Origin: Collinsella aerofaciens
GTDB lineage: Bacteria; Actinomycetota; Coriobacteriia; Coriobacteriales; Coriobacteriaceae
Assembly: GCA_905213325.1 (NCBI GenBank)
Contig: CAJMHW010000001.1
Coordinates: forward strand, 62,001-126,000
Direction of reading: 5' to 3'
Length of the DNA stretch: 64,000 bases
Shown: positions 8,095 to 18,000 of the stretch, one piece after another
Position numbering within the stretch: position 1 is the first letter of the stretch
How the letters are laid out: each line of letters starts with the position of its first letter
Notes under the pieces: model-generated
Told to the model about the DNA's origin: nothing
The model's database searches: none
The model's input: the letters and a program-made list of their open reading frames with translations, nothing else
Made by a program: the position numbers and the translations under genes

Positions 8095-9090
8095 CTAAGC
8101 GCCGATCTCGGGCAGCTCGGGAACATTAGTGTCGCCCGTACGGTCGCCGATGCAGATCTGCCACAGCTCGGTCCAGGTGCCATCGTCCTCGATCTTCTTA
8201 AGGAAGTCGTTGACAAAGGCGACACCGTCGGAATCGAGCGGCAGGCCGATGCCATAGGGCTCCTTGCTGCCGAAGGGCTTGCCGGCGATCTTGTACTTAC
8301 CGGGCTCGCGGACCAGGGCGCTCTGCTGCATGTTGTTATCGATGACGTAGGCGTCAACGCGGCCCTGCTGGAGTGCCTGACGAGCCTCCTCGTCGGTCTT
8401 GAACTCCTGCTGGCTGGCCTTGGGAGCGAACTCCTCCAGGATGGCGGGGCCGTTGGAGCCGGACTGGACGGCGACGTTCTTGTCGGCCAGGTCGTCGACG
8501 CTCTTGATGTCGTCGTTATCGGCGAGTACCAGGATGGCCTGCTGGGTGTAGTAGTAGGGACCGGCAAAGGAGACGAGCTTCTTGCGCTCATCGGTAATGG
8601 TGTAGGTGGCGAAGACGGCGTCGACCTGGCCGTTCTGCAGGACGGACTCACGCGTGTCCGAGGTTACCTGGGTGATCTCGACCTTGTTCTCGCCCAGAAT
8701 GTAGTTGGACAGGAGCTGTGCGATACCGGCGTCGAAGCCGCGGGTCTGACCGTCTTTCTCGTTGAGGAGGGAGAAGAGCGTGGAGGTCTGAACGCCACCG
8801 ATCTTAAAGACGCCGGCGTCCTTAACGGCCGTGGCCCAGGTGCTGGCGGCGATGGCGTCGTCATCGGCCTTGGGGCCGTTGTCGACGAGCTTGTCGAATG
8901 CCTTAGCGTCGAGCGTGGTGGAAGCCTCGGTATCATTGGAGCTCTTGGAAGAGCCGGCGGCGGAACCCTTGTCGGCCTCGGTGCTGGTGTCGGAGCAGCC
9001 GGCAAGACCAAGGCCGGCGACGGTTGCGAAGGTGGCGGCAACGAAGCCGCGGCGGTCGAGAACGACCTGCTGGGAGAGGTTCTTGCTCAT
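8095..9090 (-). CDS. Polar amino acid ABC transporter substrate-binding lipoprotein
   Basis: 331-residue periplasmic-type binding protein (SBP family 3, glutamate/polar amino acid). The N-terminus has a twin-arginine motif (RRGFVAA, 13-19), a hydrophobic stretch and a lipobox LAGC (29-32) with Cys32 as the lipidation site, so it is probably exported folded through Tat and anchored by lipid. A Ser/Thr/Asp-rich linker (33-60) precedes the mature domain. SBP_bac_3 features include FKIGGVQTS, RGFDAGIAQLL and VDAVFATYTITDERK. First gene of the minus-strand operon, with its own promoter. Tat export is inferred from the motif; tatA is also in this window. Confidence 0.92.
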   Translation of the reverse strand: MSKNLSQQVVLDRRGFVAATFATVAGLGLAGCSDTSTEADKGSAAGSSKSSNDTEASTTLDAKAFDKLVDNGPKADDDAIAASTWATAVKDAGVFKIGGVQTSTLFSLLNEKDGQTRGFDAGIAQLLSNYILGENKVEITQVTSDTRESVLQNGQVDAVFATYTITDERKKLVSFAGPYYYTQQAILVLADNDDIKSVDDLADKNVAVQSGSNGPAILEEFAPKASQQEFKTDEEARQALQQGRVDAYVIDNNMQQSALVREPGKYKIAGKPFGSKEPYGIGLPLDSDGVAFVNDFLKKIEDDGTWTELWQICIGDRTGDTNVPELPEIGA

Positions 9091-9133
9091 GGTAGAACAC
9101 CTTTCTCAATAAAATCCCTAGCGGTTGAGTAGA

Positions 9134-9163
9134 GTTATACCCTATCGCGCTCAAATGGGTCAA
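9134..9163 (-). promoter_or_regulatory. Promoter of the amino acid ABC operon
   Basis: On the minus strand, -35 TTGACC (9158-9163) and -10 TATAAC (9134-9139) are separated by 18 nt, 43 nt upstream of the binding-protein start codon. A close match to the sigma-A consensus. Confidence 0.7.
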
Positions 9164-9205
9164 CACGAAATAACTCAGAAACATACTTAACTTATGGGTA
9201 ATTCT

Positions 9206-9240
9206 ACCTACCAAAAAGGGACAGGCACCTTTGTGGTGGT
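9206..9240. repeat. GGGACAGG-loop hairpin, degenerate copy
   Basis: CTACCAAAAAGGGACAGG followed by CACCTTTGTGGTGGT. The left half resembles the copies at 27925, 32787 and 58310; the right half resembles the copy at 27846. The stem is imperfect. Confidence 0.6.
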
Positions 9241-9270
9241 TCTTGCAGATGTGGTGGCATGTCTCGCTGC

Positions 9271-9333
9271 TTTGTCTCAATCTGTAACAGGTAGACGAGG
9301 AAATGGGTTCTTACTGTTACAGATTGAGACAAA
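9271..9333. repeat. TCTGTAACAG inverted repeat, copy 1 (20-bp arms)
   Basis: Arms 9271-9290 (TTTGTCTCAATCTGTAACAG) and 9314-9333 are perfect reverse complements with a 23-nt loop. It lies in the 376-bp gap between the amino acid operon and the DXS-like gene; that gap holds only repeats, the ABC promoter and a terminator. Confidence 0.85.
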
Positions 9334-9360
9334 GGTCTGGGACTAAGACATCTTATCTAG

Positions 9361-9405
9361 ATCTGTAACAGTTAGACGGGAATTCGGGCCCTAGATGTTA
9401 CAGAT
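9361..9405. repeat. TCTGTAACAG inverted repeat, copy 2 (10-bp arms)
   Basis: Arms ATCTGTAACA (9361-9370) and TGTTACAGAT (9396-9405). After the left arm both copies continue with a similar stretch (GGTAGACGAGGAA versus GTTAGACGGGAA), so the two hairpins are tandem relatives whose loops have diverged. Confidence 0.8.
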
Positions 9406-9430
9406 TGAGATAATTGAGCTGTGAAAACAA

Positions 9431-9465
9431 AAACCTCCGCAGGGGTGCTTCCCCTGCGGAGGTTT
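9431..9465 (-). terminator. Bidirectional-looking terminator after the DXS-like gene
   Basis: Perfect 15-bp stem (9431-9445, 9451-9465) with a 5-nt loop; the stem core is ACCTCCGCAGGGG. T-runs occur on both sides. It starts directly after the stop codon of the minus-strand DXS-like gene. Confidence 0.92.
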
Positions 9466-9466
9466 T

Positions 9467-11248
9467 TTACTCGTTGAGTAGCCTTACGGCTTCGGCGGCC
9501 ATATTCTCGACCGTCATGCCGTTCTGAGCCAACAGCTCGTTGGGATCGTAGCGGTCGGGGAAGCCCTTGGCGATGCCGAAGGTGCGCGTGCGCACGGGCG
9601 TGCAGGCCAGGTAGCACGCCACGCGCTCGCCCCAGCCGCCGTCCAAGATGCCGTCCTCGAGGGTGACGACAACGCGATGCTCGGCGGCAAGACTGTCGAG
9701 GAACTCGCGGTCGAGCTCGGTTGCAAAGCGCGGGTTGACGAGCGTGGTCTCGATGCCGTACTCGGCGGCCAGGCGGTTTGCCACGCGCTCGCCCAGCTCA
9801 AAGAAATCACCGAGTGCGAGCACTGCTACGTCGCGACCCTGGCGAACCACGTTGTAGTGAACGGCACTGTAGTCGGTGTCTTCGGTGGGCGCAAGGTCGG
9901 GACGGCTCACCAGGCCAATGCCGGGCACGCGAATCGCCACAGGATGTTCGCGATGGTCGAGCGACCAGTTCAGCATGGACAGATATTCCTCCATGCAGGC
10001 CGGCGCTAGGTAGCGCATGTTGGGAAGAGCGCCCAGCATGGAAATATCGAAGAACGAGAGGTGCGTCTCGGACGTGGTGCCAAAGATCGAGGCGCCAAAC
10101 ACCAAGATGGTTGCGGGGGCATCGTTGAGGCACAGGTCGTGCCACAGCTCGTCGTAGGCGCGCTGCAAAAACGTGCCGTACACACCAAAGACTGGCTTGG
10201 CGCCCGAGCGCGCAAGCGCGGTGGCAAAAGTTACGGCGTGCTCCTCGGCAATGCCCACGTCGACAAACTGCTTACCTGCCGCAGCGCGAAGCTCGGGTGT
10301 AAAGCCCATGATGTAGGGCGTGGCGGCCGTGATGCCCACGACCTGCGAATCGCGCTCGATGGCGGTGCTGAGCGCCTCGCCCGTAATATCGGCATAGGTG
10401 CGCGGTGCGGGCTCGCTCGGATGGCCCGGGCAGAGCTTGCGCCCAGTCGCCATGTCAAACGGACCCACGTGGTGCCAGCGTTCCGGGTCGCTCTGGGCTG
10501 GCTCAAAGCCCTTGCCCTTGGCGGTGGAGACGTGCAGCACGATGGGGTGATCGATATTGCGCAGTTCCTGCAACGCGTCGACGAGGGCCAACACATCGTT
10601 ACCGGCGTCCAGATAGCGGTAGTCGAGCCCCATCGCGCGGAAGACGTTGCGCTCACAGGCACCGTTGCTGGCGCGCAGCTCGGCCAGATTGCGATACAGG
10701 CCGCCATGGTTCTCGGCAATGGACTGGTCGTTATCGTTGACGATGATGATCAGGTTGCTATCGAGTTCGGCGGCATTGTTAAAGCCCTCAAACGCCAGGC
10801 CGCCCGAAAGCGAGCCGTCGCCAATGATGGTGATGACGTTATACGTGTCGCCCGCCAGGTCACGCGCGTGGGCAAGGCCGCAGCCCAGGCTCACCGACGT
10901 GGAGGTATGGCCCATGGCGAACAGGTCGTGCTCGGACTCGTTGGGATTGGCAAAGCCAGAAGCCTCACCATAACGCTCCGGATTGATATAGGTGTACGCG
11001 CGCCCGGTCAGCGCCTTGTGGGCGTAGGTCTGGTGCGACACGTCAAAGACAATTTTGTCGGTGGGGGAGTTAAACACGCGATGGAGCGCGACCGTGAGCT
11101 CAACGACGCCCAAGTTGGGGGCAACGTGCCCGCCGACGGCGGCGGAGCTTTCGAGGATGGCGTGGCGAATCTCGTCGCAGAGCTGCGGGAGCTCGGCGCG
11201 ATTAAGAGCCTTGACGTCCTCGGGCGTTGTCGTTTGCGTAAGCAGCAT
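9467..11248 (-). CDS. dxs: 1-deoxy-D-xylulose-5-phosphate synthase, short divergent type
   Basis: 593-residue thiamine-diphosphate enzyme related to DXS, which condenses pyruvate and glyceraldehyde 3-phosphate at the start of the MEP isoprenoid route. Seen: GGHVAPNLGVVELTVALH (39-56), FDVSHQTYAHKALTG (68-82), ThDP motif GDGSLSGG..N (143-158), VDVGIAEEHAVTFA (329-342) with the catalytic Glu, and YGTFLQRAYD (357-366). It is shorter than usual (about 620-640) because the linker of roughly 50 residues after the NDN motif is missing. The highly conserved DRAG-type segment is replaced by FGASIFGTTSETH (384-396). It could be a DXS-like paralogue of altered function. ispE at 60026 shows that the MEP pathway is present. 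Confidence 0.82.
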   Translation of the reverse strand: MLLTQTTTPEDVKALNRAELPQLCDEIRHAILESSAAVGGHVAPNLGVVELTVALHRVFNSPTDKIVFDVSHQTYAHKALTGRAYTYINPERYGEASGFANPNESEHDLFAMGHTSTSVSLGCGLAHARDLAGDTYNVITIIGDGSLSGGLAFEGFNNAAELDSNLIIIVNDNDQSIAENHGGLYRNLAELRASNGACERNVFRAMGLDYRYLDAGNDVLALVDALQELRNIDHPIVLHVSTAKGKGFEPAQSDPERWHHVGPFDMATGRKLCPGHPSEPAPRTYADITGEALSTAIERDSQVVGITAATPYIMGFTPELRAAAGKQFVDVGIAEEHAVTFATALARSGAKPVFGVYGTFLQRAYDELWHDLCLNDAPATILVFGASIFGTTSETHLSFFDISMLGALPNMRYLAPACMEEYLSMLNWSLDHREHPVAIRVPGIGLVSRPDLAPTEDTDYSAVHYNVVRQGRDVAVLALGDFFELGERVANRLAAEYGIETTLVNPRFATELDREFLDSLAAEHRVVVTLEDGILDGGWGERVACYLACTPVRTRTFGIAKGFPDRYDPNELLAQNGMTVENMAAEAVRLLNE

Positions 11249-11476
11249 CGTTGTGGGTTACTCCATGCGAATCGAGCGCCGGCGCTCCCTCGGCCGGCAC
11301 AATTGCACAAAACAGTCTCGCACATTTTGGCGTTTGATATGTGACGGCGGCGCGGTAATTCGCCAACTGGCGGGGCAAAACGTTTTGTCCGATGCCATAC
11401 TAGTAAATTCGATGATGATTTTATTCAATGCGTGCAGTCCGTGGTTTGCCGCCGTGAGCCGCTGGAAGGAGGCAGC

Positions 11477-12034
11477 ATGTCCAGTGCCGTTCGTGCCGAG
11501 AAAATCGCGCGCGAGGTCGACGATGCCGCCCGCCAGCTGGCCCAGGCAGGCCGCTTGGACCTGACGCACGAGTTTATCCAGCATGGTGACGTGACGGTCT
11601 ATGCACATGTGACTTCGGTAGCGCGGGCGAGCCTGTCCTTTGCCGAGCGCTTGGGCCGTGCTGGCATTTCGGTCGACCGTGCCTCGCTGCTGCGCGGAGC
11701 CCTGTTACACGATTACTTTCTCTACGATTGGCACGACCCCGACCCGAGCCATCGACTGCACGGATTTCGGCATCCGTTTTTTGCCCTGGCACGTGCGGAG
11801 GAAGATTTTGAGCTGACGTCGCGCGAGCGGAATATTATCGTGCGGCATATGTTTCCGCTGGTGCCGGTGCCGCCGACGTGTCGTGAGGCTTGGATTGTAT
11901 GCCTGGCAGATAAATGGTGCGCGCTGCGCGAGACGGTCGCCGGCCGTCTGCCGCGCAAAGACGACGCGAACGATTTGAGCGAGGGCTCGAGCGACGGCTC
12001 GAGCAAAGATTCGAGTGAAAAGAGGAGAGGGTAG
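11477..12034 (+). CDS. HD domain phosphohydrolase-like protein
   Basis: 185 residues. LLRGALLHDYFLYDWH carries the HD pair, and HGFRHPFFALARAEE plus NIIVRHMFPL provide further His ligands, as in small HD proteins. The open frame extends to 11432, but the ATG at 11477 has a strong site (ggaaggaggcagc) and is preferred. The last 30 residues are a low-complexity Ser/Asp/Glu tail (GSSDGSSKDSSEK). Its stop lies 3 nt before the next gene's GTG, and the next ribosome site is inside this gene's end, so the two are translationally linked. The substrate is unknown; a nucleotide or similar phosphoester is typical of the superfamily. Confidence 0.78.
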   Translation: MSSAVRAEKIAREVDDAARQLAQAGRLDLTHEFIQHGDVTVYAHVTSVARASLSFAERLGRAGISVDRASLLRGALLHDYFLYDWHDPDPSHRLHGFRHPFFALARAEEDFELTSRERNIIVRHMFPLVPVPPTCREAWIVCLADKWCALRETVAGRLPRKDDANDLSEGSSDGSSKDSSEKRRG

Positions 12035-12037
12035 ACG

Positions 12038-13230
<1,193 letters not shown>

Positions 13231-13246
13231 GGCAATCTTTCGCCTG

Positions 13247-13276
13247 ACGGGCGCGCCTCTCTCGGGGCGCGCCCGT
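13247..13276 (+). terminator. GC-rich hairpin, probable terminator of the HD-CmpB unit
   Basis: Perfect 11-bp stem ACGGGCGCGCC/GGCGCGCCCGT (13247-13257, 13266-13276), followed by TCTCGTC with a weak U-tract. It sits after the P-II remnant and before the Cof hydrolase gene. Confidence 0.65.
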
Positions 13277-13311
13277 TCTCGTCTACAATATCGTGCAGAC
13301 GAAGGAGAGGC

Positions 13312-14175
13312 ATGCCCATGATCAAGATGTTTGCGAGTGACTTAGACGGAACGCTGTTGAATGCCCTGCACGAGGCAGACGGGACCATTCGCCGTGCCAT
13401 TCGCGAGCTGACCGAGGCCGGCCTGCATGTGGTTCCCGCGACCGGACGCTCGACGCTGCCGATCGGCGAGCATGGCTTCACAGGTCTGGCACTCGACGCC
13501 TGCTGCTCCAACGGATCCATCGTGCGTGACAGCCATGGTGAGGTGCTCAAGACCTGGACCATCGACCCGCAGGTTACCGAGGAGCTGCTCAAGGCGTTCC
13601 CGGACATTTGCTTCGACTGCTCCACGCCCGACGGCATGTTCTCGAGCGGCTCGTTCGAGATGCACCAGGCGGGTTTTAAGAAGGACAGCCCCATCAAGCG
13701 CATCGTGATGCGTGGCATGCGTGCACGTGGCGGGTATCACGAGGAGCAGTATTTCGACCAGTCGATCGGTGACATCCTGCGCCACGATGTGTGCAAGATC
13801 AACTGCCGCGTGACCTCGCCCGAGCTGGAGCGCGACCTTAAGGCATATTTGGCCGAGCGATCGGACCGCGTGGTCAACGCGCCGTTCGATCCGGTGATGT
13901 TCGAGATCACGGACGTGGCGTGCAACAAGGGCGAGAGCGTGGCCTGGCTGGCGGGCTACTACGGTATTGCCGAGGATGAGGTCGCGGTCTACGGCGACGG
14001 CGGCAACGACATCGCCATGCTCAAGCGTTTCCGCCACAGCTACGCGACCAAAAACGCAAGCGATGCAGCCAAGGCCGCCGCGAGCGCGACCATCGGCAGC
14101 TGCATGGTCCACGCCGTCCCCAAACACATGCTCGCCACCATGCGCAAGCAAAACTCTCGCACCGTCATCGAATGA
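13312..14175 (+). CDS. Cof-type HAD-superfamily hydrolase
   Basis: 287 residues. Motif I DLDGTLL (about 10-16) with the two catalytic aspartates, motif II region VPATGRST, and motif IV GDGGNDIAML (about 225-234). The alpha/beta cap lies between motifs II and III, as in the Cof/YidA subfamily. These enzymes are phosphatases for sugar phosphates, nucleotides or pyridoxal phosphate; the substrate is not predictable here. Start ATG at 13312 after gaaggagag. Its own unit, followed by a divergent-style gap before the TetR gene. Confidence 0.9.
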   Translation: MPMIKMFASDLDGTLLNALHEADGTIRRAIRELTEAGLHVVPATGRSTLPIGEHGFTGLALDACCSNGSIVRDSHGEVLKTWTIDPQVTEELLKAFPDICFDCSTPDGMFSSGSFEMHQAGFKKDSPIKRIVMRGMRARGGYHEEQYFDQSIGDILRHDVCKINCRVTSPELERDLKAYLAERSDRVVNAPFDPVMFEITDVACNKGESVAWLAGYYGIAEDEVAVYGDGGNDIAMLKRFRHSYATKNASDAAKAAASATIGSCMVHAVPKHMLATMRKQNSRTVIE

Positions 14176-14296
14176 TGTGACAAAAGGACTGTCTCTTCGT
14201 CACATCCAAAATATTGCCTTTACGTGTTGATGCACACGGTGTGCAATAATACTCGCACTGTGCAATAGCGCACAGGCTGAGTAACAAGGAGGACGC

Positions 14297-15007
14297 TTGT
14301 CCCAGCTCGAGAAATGCGATCGCCGGTCCCTTCGCTCGCAGCGTGCCCTTCGCCAGGCACTTGCCAGCGAGCTTGCCGAAAGCGGCGACCTTTCGCGCAT
14401 TAATGTCGCGTCGCTCACCGAGCGCGCTGGCCTTACGCGCCGCACGTTCTATTCGCACTACCGCGATATCCCCGACTTTATCAATCAAATCGAGGACGGC
14501 TTGCTGGCCGAGATCCGTGAGCGTATTGAGCTCATCACCGCAGCTCAGCTGCCCGATCTCTATCACAACATCGATGAGCTCGAGCCGGCGCCCGGTTCGG
14601 TTGAGCTGCTGCGTTATCTTGCGGCCAACCGCGACTTAATCGGTGCGCTGCTGGGTCCGGGCGGCGACCAGGCCTTCATTAAAAGGATCATCGACACCGC
14701 TCGTGAGGCTGTGGTGCCGCGTGCGCAGACGGGCATTTTGGGCCTGGCGCTGGGCACGTTCTTTGACTACTACGTCACCTACGTCGTGAGTGCCGAGGTC
14801 GGCATGATTCAGCGCTGGTTTGAGCGTGGGCTCACCGAATCGCCCGAGGCCATGGCGCGCATTATGACGGTGCTCGCTTTTGTGCGCCCTGGTGACCTGT
14901 ATGGCCAACCCATCGATATCAACGTGCCGGAATACGGCATGAAGCTATTGAACCTGCAGCTCGAGGACGCGGCCGACACCACCGCAGCCGTCGAGTCCAA
15001 CAACTAA
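14297..15007 (+). CDS. TetR/AcrR family transcriptional regulator
   Basis: 236 residues starting at TTG (aaggagga 4 nt upstream). N-terminal TetR HTH: RALRQALASELAE then RINVASLTERAGLTRRTFYSHYRD (about 17-58). The C-terminal ligand-binding domain resembles the TetR_C_33/YbiH-like group, with FFDYYVTYV and MIQRWFERGL. It is 11 nt upstream of the giant activase gene and probably co-transcribed, so it may control that enzyme and itself. The ligand is unknown. Confidence 0.88.
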   Translation: MSQLEKCDRRSLRSQRALRQALASELAESGDLSRINVASLTERAGLTRRTFYSHYRDIPDFINQIEDGLLAEIRERIELITAAQLPDLYHNIDELEPAPGSVELLRYLAANRDLIGALLGPGGDQAFIKRIIDTAREAVVPRAQTGILGLALGTFFDYYVTYVVSAEVGMIQRWFERGLTESPEAMARIMTVLAFVRPGDLYGQPIDINVPEYGMKLLNLQLEDAADTTAAVESNN

Positions 15008-15018
15008 GAGGAGAGACA

Positions 15019-18000
15019 ATGAGCAAACTCGTCGAGGGCATTAAAGACCGTATGGTCGCTGCCGCGCGTGAGGCTGCGCCCGCCGTGGTGGATGCCGCGC
15101 AGAAGGCCGCGACCGCAGCTGCCGAGAAAGTTGCCGAGGCAGTTGCCGATGCCAAGAACGCGGCAGGGGAGACGTCCGTCGCTAGCGAGCCCGCCATCGC
15201 CGCTGAACCCGTAGCCGCCACCGCCGCCCACGCCCCCGAAGGCGCGATCTTCAACCCCGAGAACGCTCGTGGCAACCTGCACCTGGGCATCGACGTGGGC
15301 TCCACCACCGTCAAGCTCGCCGTGCTCAACGACGACAACCAGATCGTTTACGCCAAGTACCAGCGCCACCACACCGACGTCCGTGCCTGCGCCCGTGACC
15401 TGTTCGAGGGCGCTGCGACCGTGCTGCCGACGGCCCAGATGACTTGCGCCATTACCGGCTCGGGCGGCCTGCTGCTGTCCCAGTGGCTCGACCTGGAGTT
15501 TGTCCAGGAGGTCATCGCCAGCAAGCGTGCCGTCGAGACCCTCATCCCGGCCACCGATGTCGCCATCGAGCTGGGCGGCGAGGACGCCAAGATCATCTAC
15601 TTCGACAACGGCATCGAGCAGCGCATGAACGGCACCTGCGCCGGCGGCACGGGCGCGTTCATCGACCAGATGGCAACCCTGCTGCACACCGATGCCAGTG
15701 GCCTCAACAAGCTCGCGGCCAACGCCACCACCATCTATCCCATTGCCAGCCGCTGCGGCGTTTTTGCCAAGACCGACGTCCAGCCGCTGCTCAACGAGGG
15801 CGCCCGCCCCGAGGACGTGGCCGCCTCCATTTTCCAGGCTGTCGTGACCCAGACCATTTCGGGCCTGGCGTGTGGCCGTCCCATCCGCGGCAACGTTGCC
15901 TTCCTGGGCGGCCCGCTGCAGTACCTCTCCGAGCTGCGCCACCGCTTCTACCTCACGCTCAACCTGGACGAGGAGCACCGCATTGTGCCCCAAAACGCCC
16001 ACCTGTTTGTGGCGAGCGGCGCCGCCATGGCGCACGAGTCCAACAAGCTCAGCACGTTCCCGCAGCTCATCGAGGCCATCGATGCCCTGGGCGACACGCA
16101 GGGTGCCGAGGTCGAGCGTCTGGATCCGCTCTTTGCCACCGACGAGGACTTTGCCGAGTTCAAAACCCGCCACGACGCCGAGGTCGTCCCCAAGGGCAAG
16201 CTCGAAGGCTACACCGGCCGCGTGTTCATCGGCATCGACGCCGGCTCCACCACCATGAAGGCCGCGCTCGTGGGCGAGGACGGTCAGCTGCTGCACACCT
16301 GGTACGGCAACAACAACGGCGACATCCTAGGCACGGCCAAGGTCATCATGGCCGATTTCTACAACCACATCCCCGCGGGCTGCACCATCGGCCACGTGAC
16401 CACCACGGGCTACGGCGAGGCGCTGCTCATCGAGGCCCTCAAGGCCGATTCCGGCGAGATCGAGACCGTTGCGCACCTGCGCGGCGCCAAGGCATTCCTG
16501 CCCGGCGTCGAGTTTATCCTGGACATCGGCGGCCAGGACATGAAGTGCCTGCGCGTCAAGGACGGCGTCATCGAGCACATCATGCTCAACGAGGCCTGCT
16601 CGTCGGGTTGCGGTAGCTTTATCGAGAGCTTCGCCGTCTCTATGAACATGGACGTGCGCGCGTTCGCCAACGCCGCCATCCATGCCAAGGCCCCGGTCGA
16701 CCTGGGAAGTCGCTGCACGGTCTTTATGAACTCGCGCGTCAAGCAGGCGCAAAAGGAAGGCGCCACGGTGGGCGACATCGCGGCCGGCCTGTCCTATTCC
16801 GTCATCAAGAATGCCCTGTTCAAGGTCATTAAGCTGCGCGACCCCAAGGAGATCGGCAGTCAGGTGATCGTCCAGGGCGGCACCTTTATGTCCGATGCCA
16901 CGCTGCGCGCATTTGAGCAGCTCACCGGCGTTCATGCCGTGCGTCCCGACATCGCCGGCTGCATGGGTGCCTACGGTGCGGCCCTGCTCGCCCGCGATCG
17001 CGCCGGCGCCGACGGCACCTCGACCATCCTCTCGGCCGAGGACATCGCGCACCTCACCGTGACGCAAAAGCATGTCCGCTGCGGTCGCTGCTCCAACAAC
17101 TGCCAGCTTACCGTCAACGACTTTGGCGGCGGTAGGCGCTTCATTACCGGCAACCGCTGCGAGAAGGGCGCCGGCCACAAAAAGCAGAAGACTGAGGCCC
17201 CCAACCTCTTCAAAAAGAAAAACGAGCTGCTCTTTGACCGCGAGGTGCTGAGCCCCGACGAGGCCCCGCGCGGCACCGTGGGTATCCCGCGCGCACTCAA
17301 CATGTACGAGAACTACCCCTTCTGGCATGCGTTCTTTACGCGCCTGGGCTTTAGCGTGCAGCTGTCCGACCAGTCGAGCAAAAAGACCTACCAGGCGGGC
17401 ATCGAGTCCATGCCGTCCGAGAGCGTGTGCTATCCGGCCAAGATGAGCCACGGCCACGTGATGAACCTCATCGACCGTGACGTCGACTTTATCTGGATGC
17501 CGTGCGTGCGCTGGGAGCGCAAGGAGGATCCGACCGCCGGCAACTGCTATAACTGCCCCATCGTCATGAGCTACCCCACGGCGCTGGCGCTCAACATCGA
17601 CGAGATCCGTGAGCAGAACATCGAGTTCCTGTACCCGTTTGTGCCCTATCACGACAAGACCGAGCTCAAGCGCCGTCTATACCAGGTGCTCGCCGTCGAC
17701 CGTGTGGCCGATGCTGAGGCCGGTCGCGGTCGCGTGCGCGGTCCCAAAATCACGCGCTCTGAGGTCGATGCCGCCGTCAACGCCGCCTACGAGGCCGACG
17801 CGCGTTTTCACGAGGACATCCAGACCATGGGCGAGGAGGCCCTTAAGTGGGTCGAGGACCACGGCGGCCACGGCATCGTACTCGCCGGCCGTCCTTACCA
17901 CAACGACCCCGAGATCAACCACGCCCTGCCCGAACTTATCTCGAGCTTTGGCTTTGCGGTCTTTACCGAGGATTCGCTTGCGCACCTGGTGAAGCCCGAG

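Noticed and set aside
9200..9410. Possible CRISPR array
   Set aside because: Only two related hairpins, unequal spacing and no regular direct repeats.
15004..16296. 430-codon minus-strand open frame
   Set aside because: Antisense to the activase gene.
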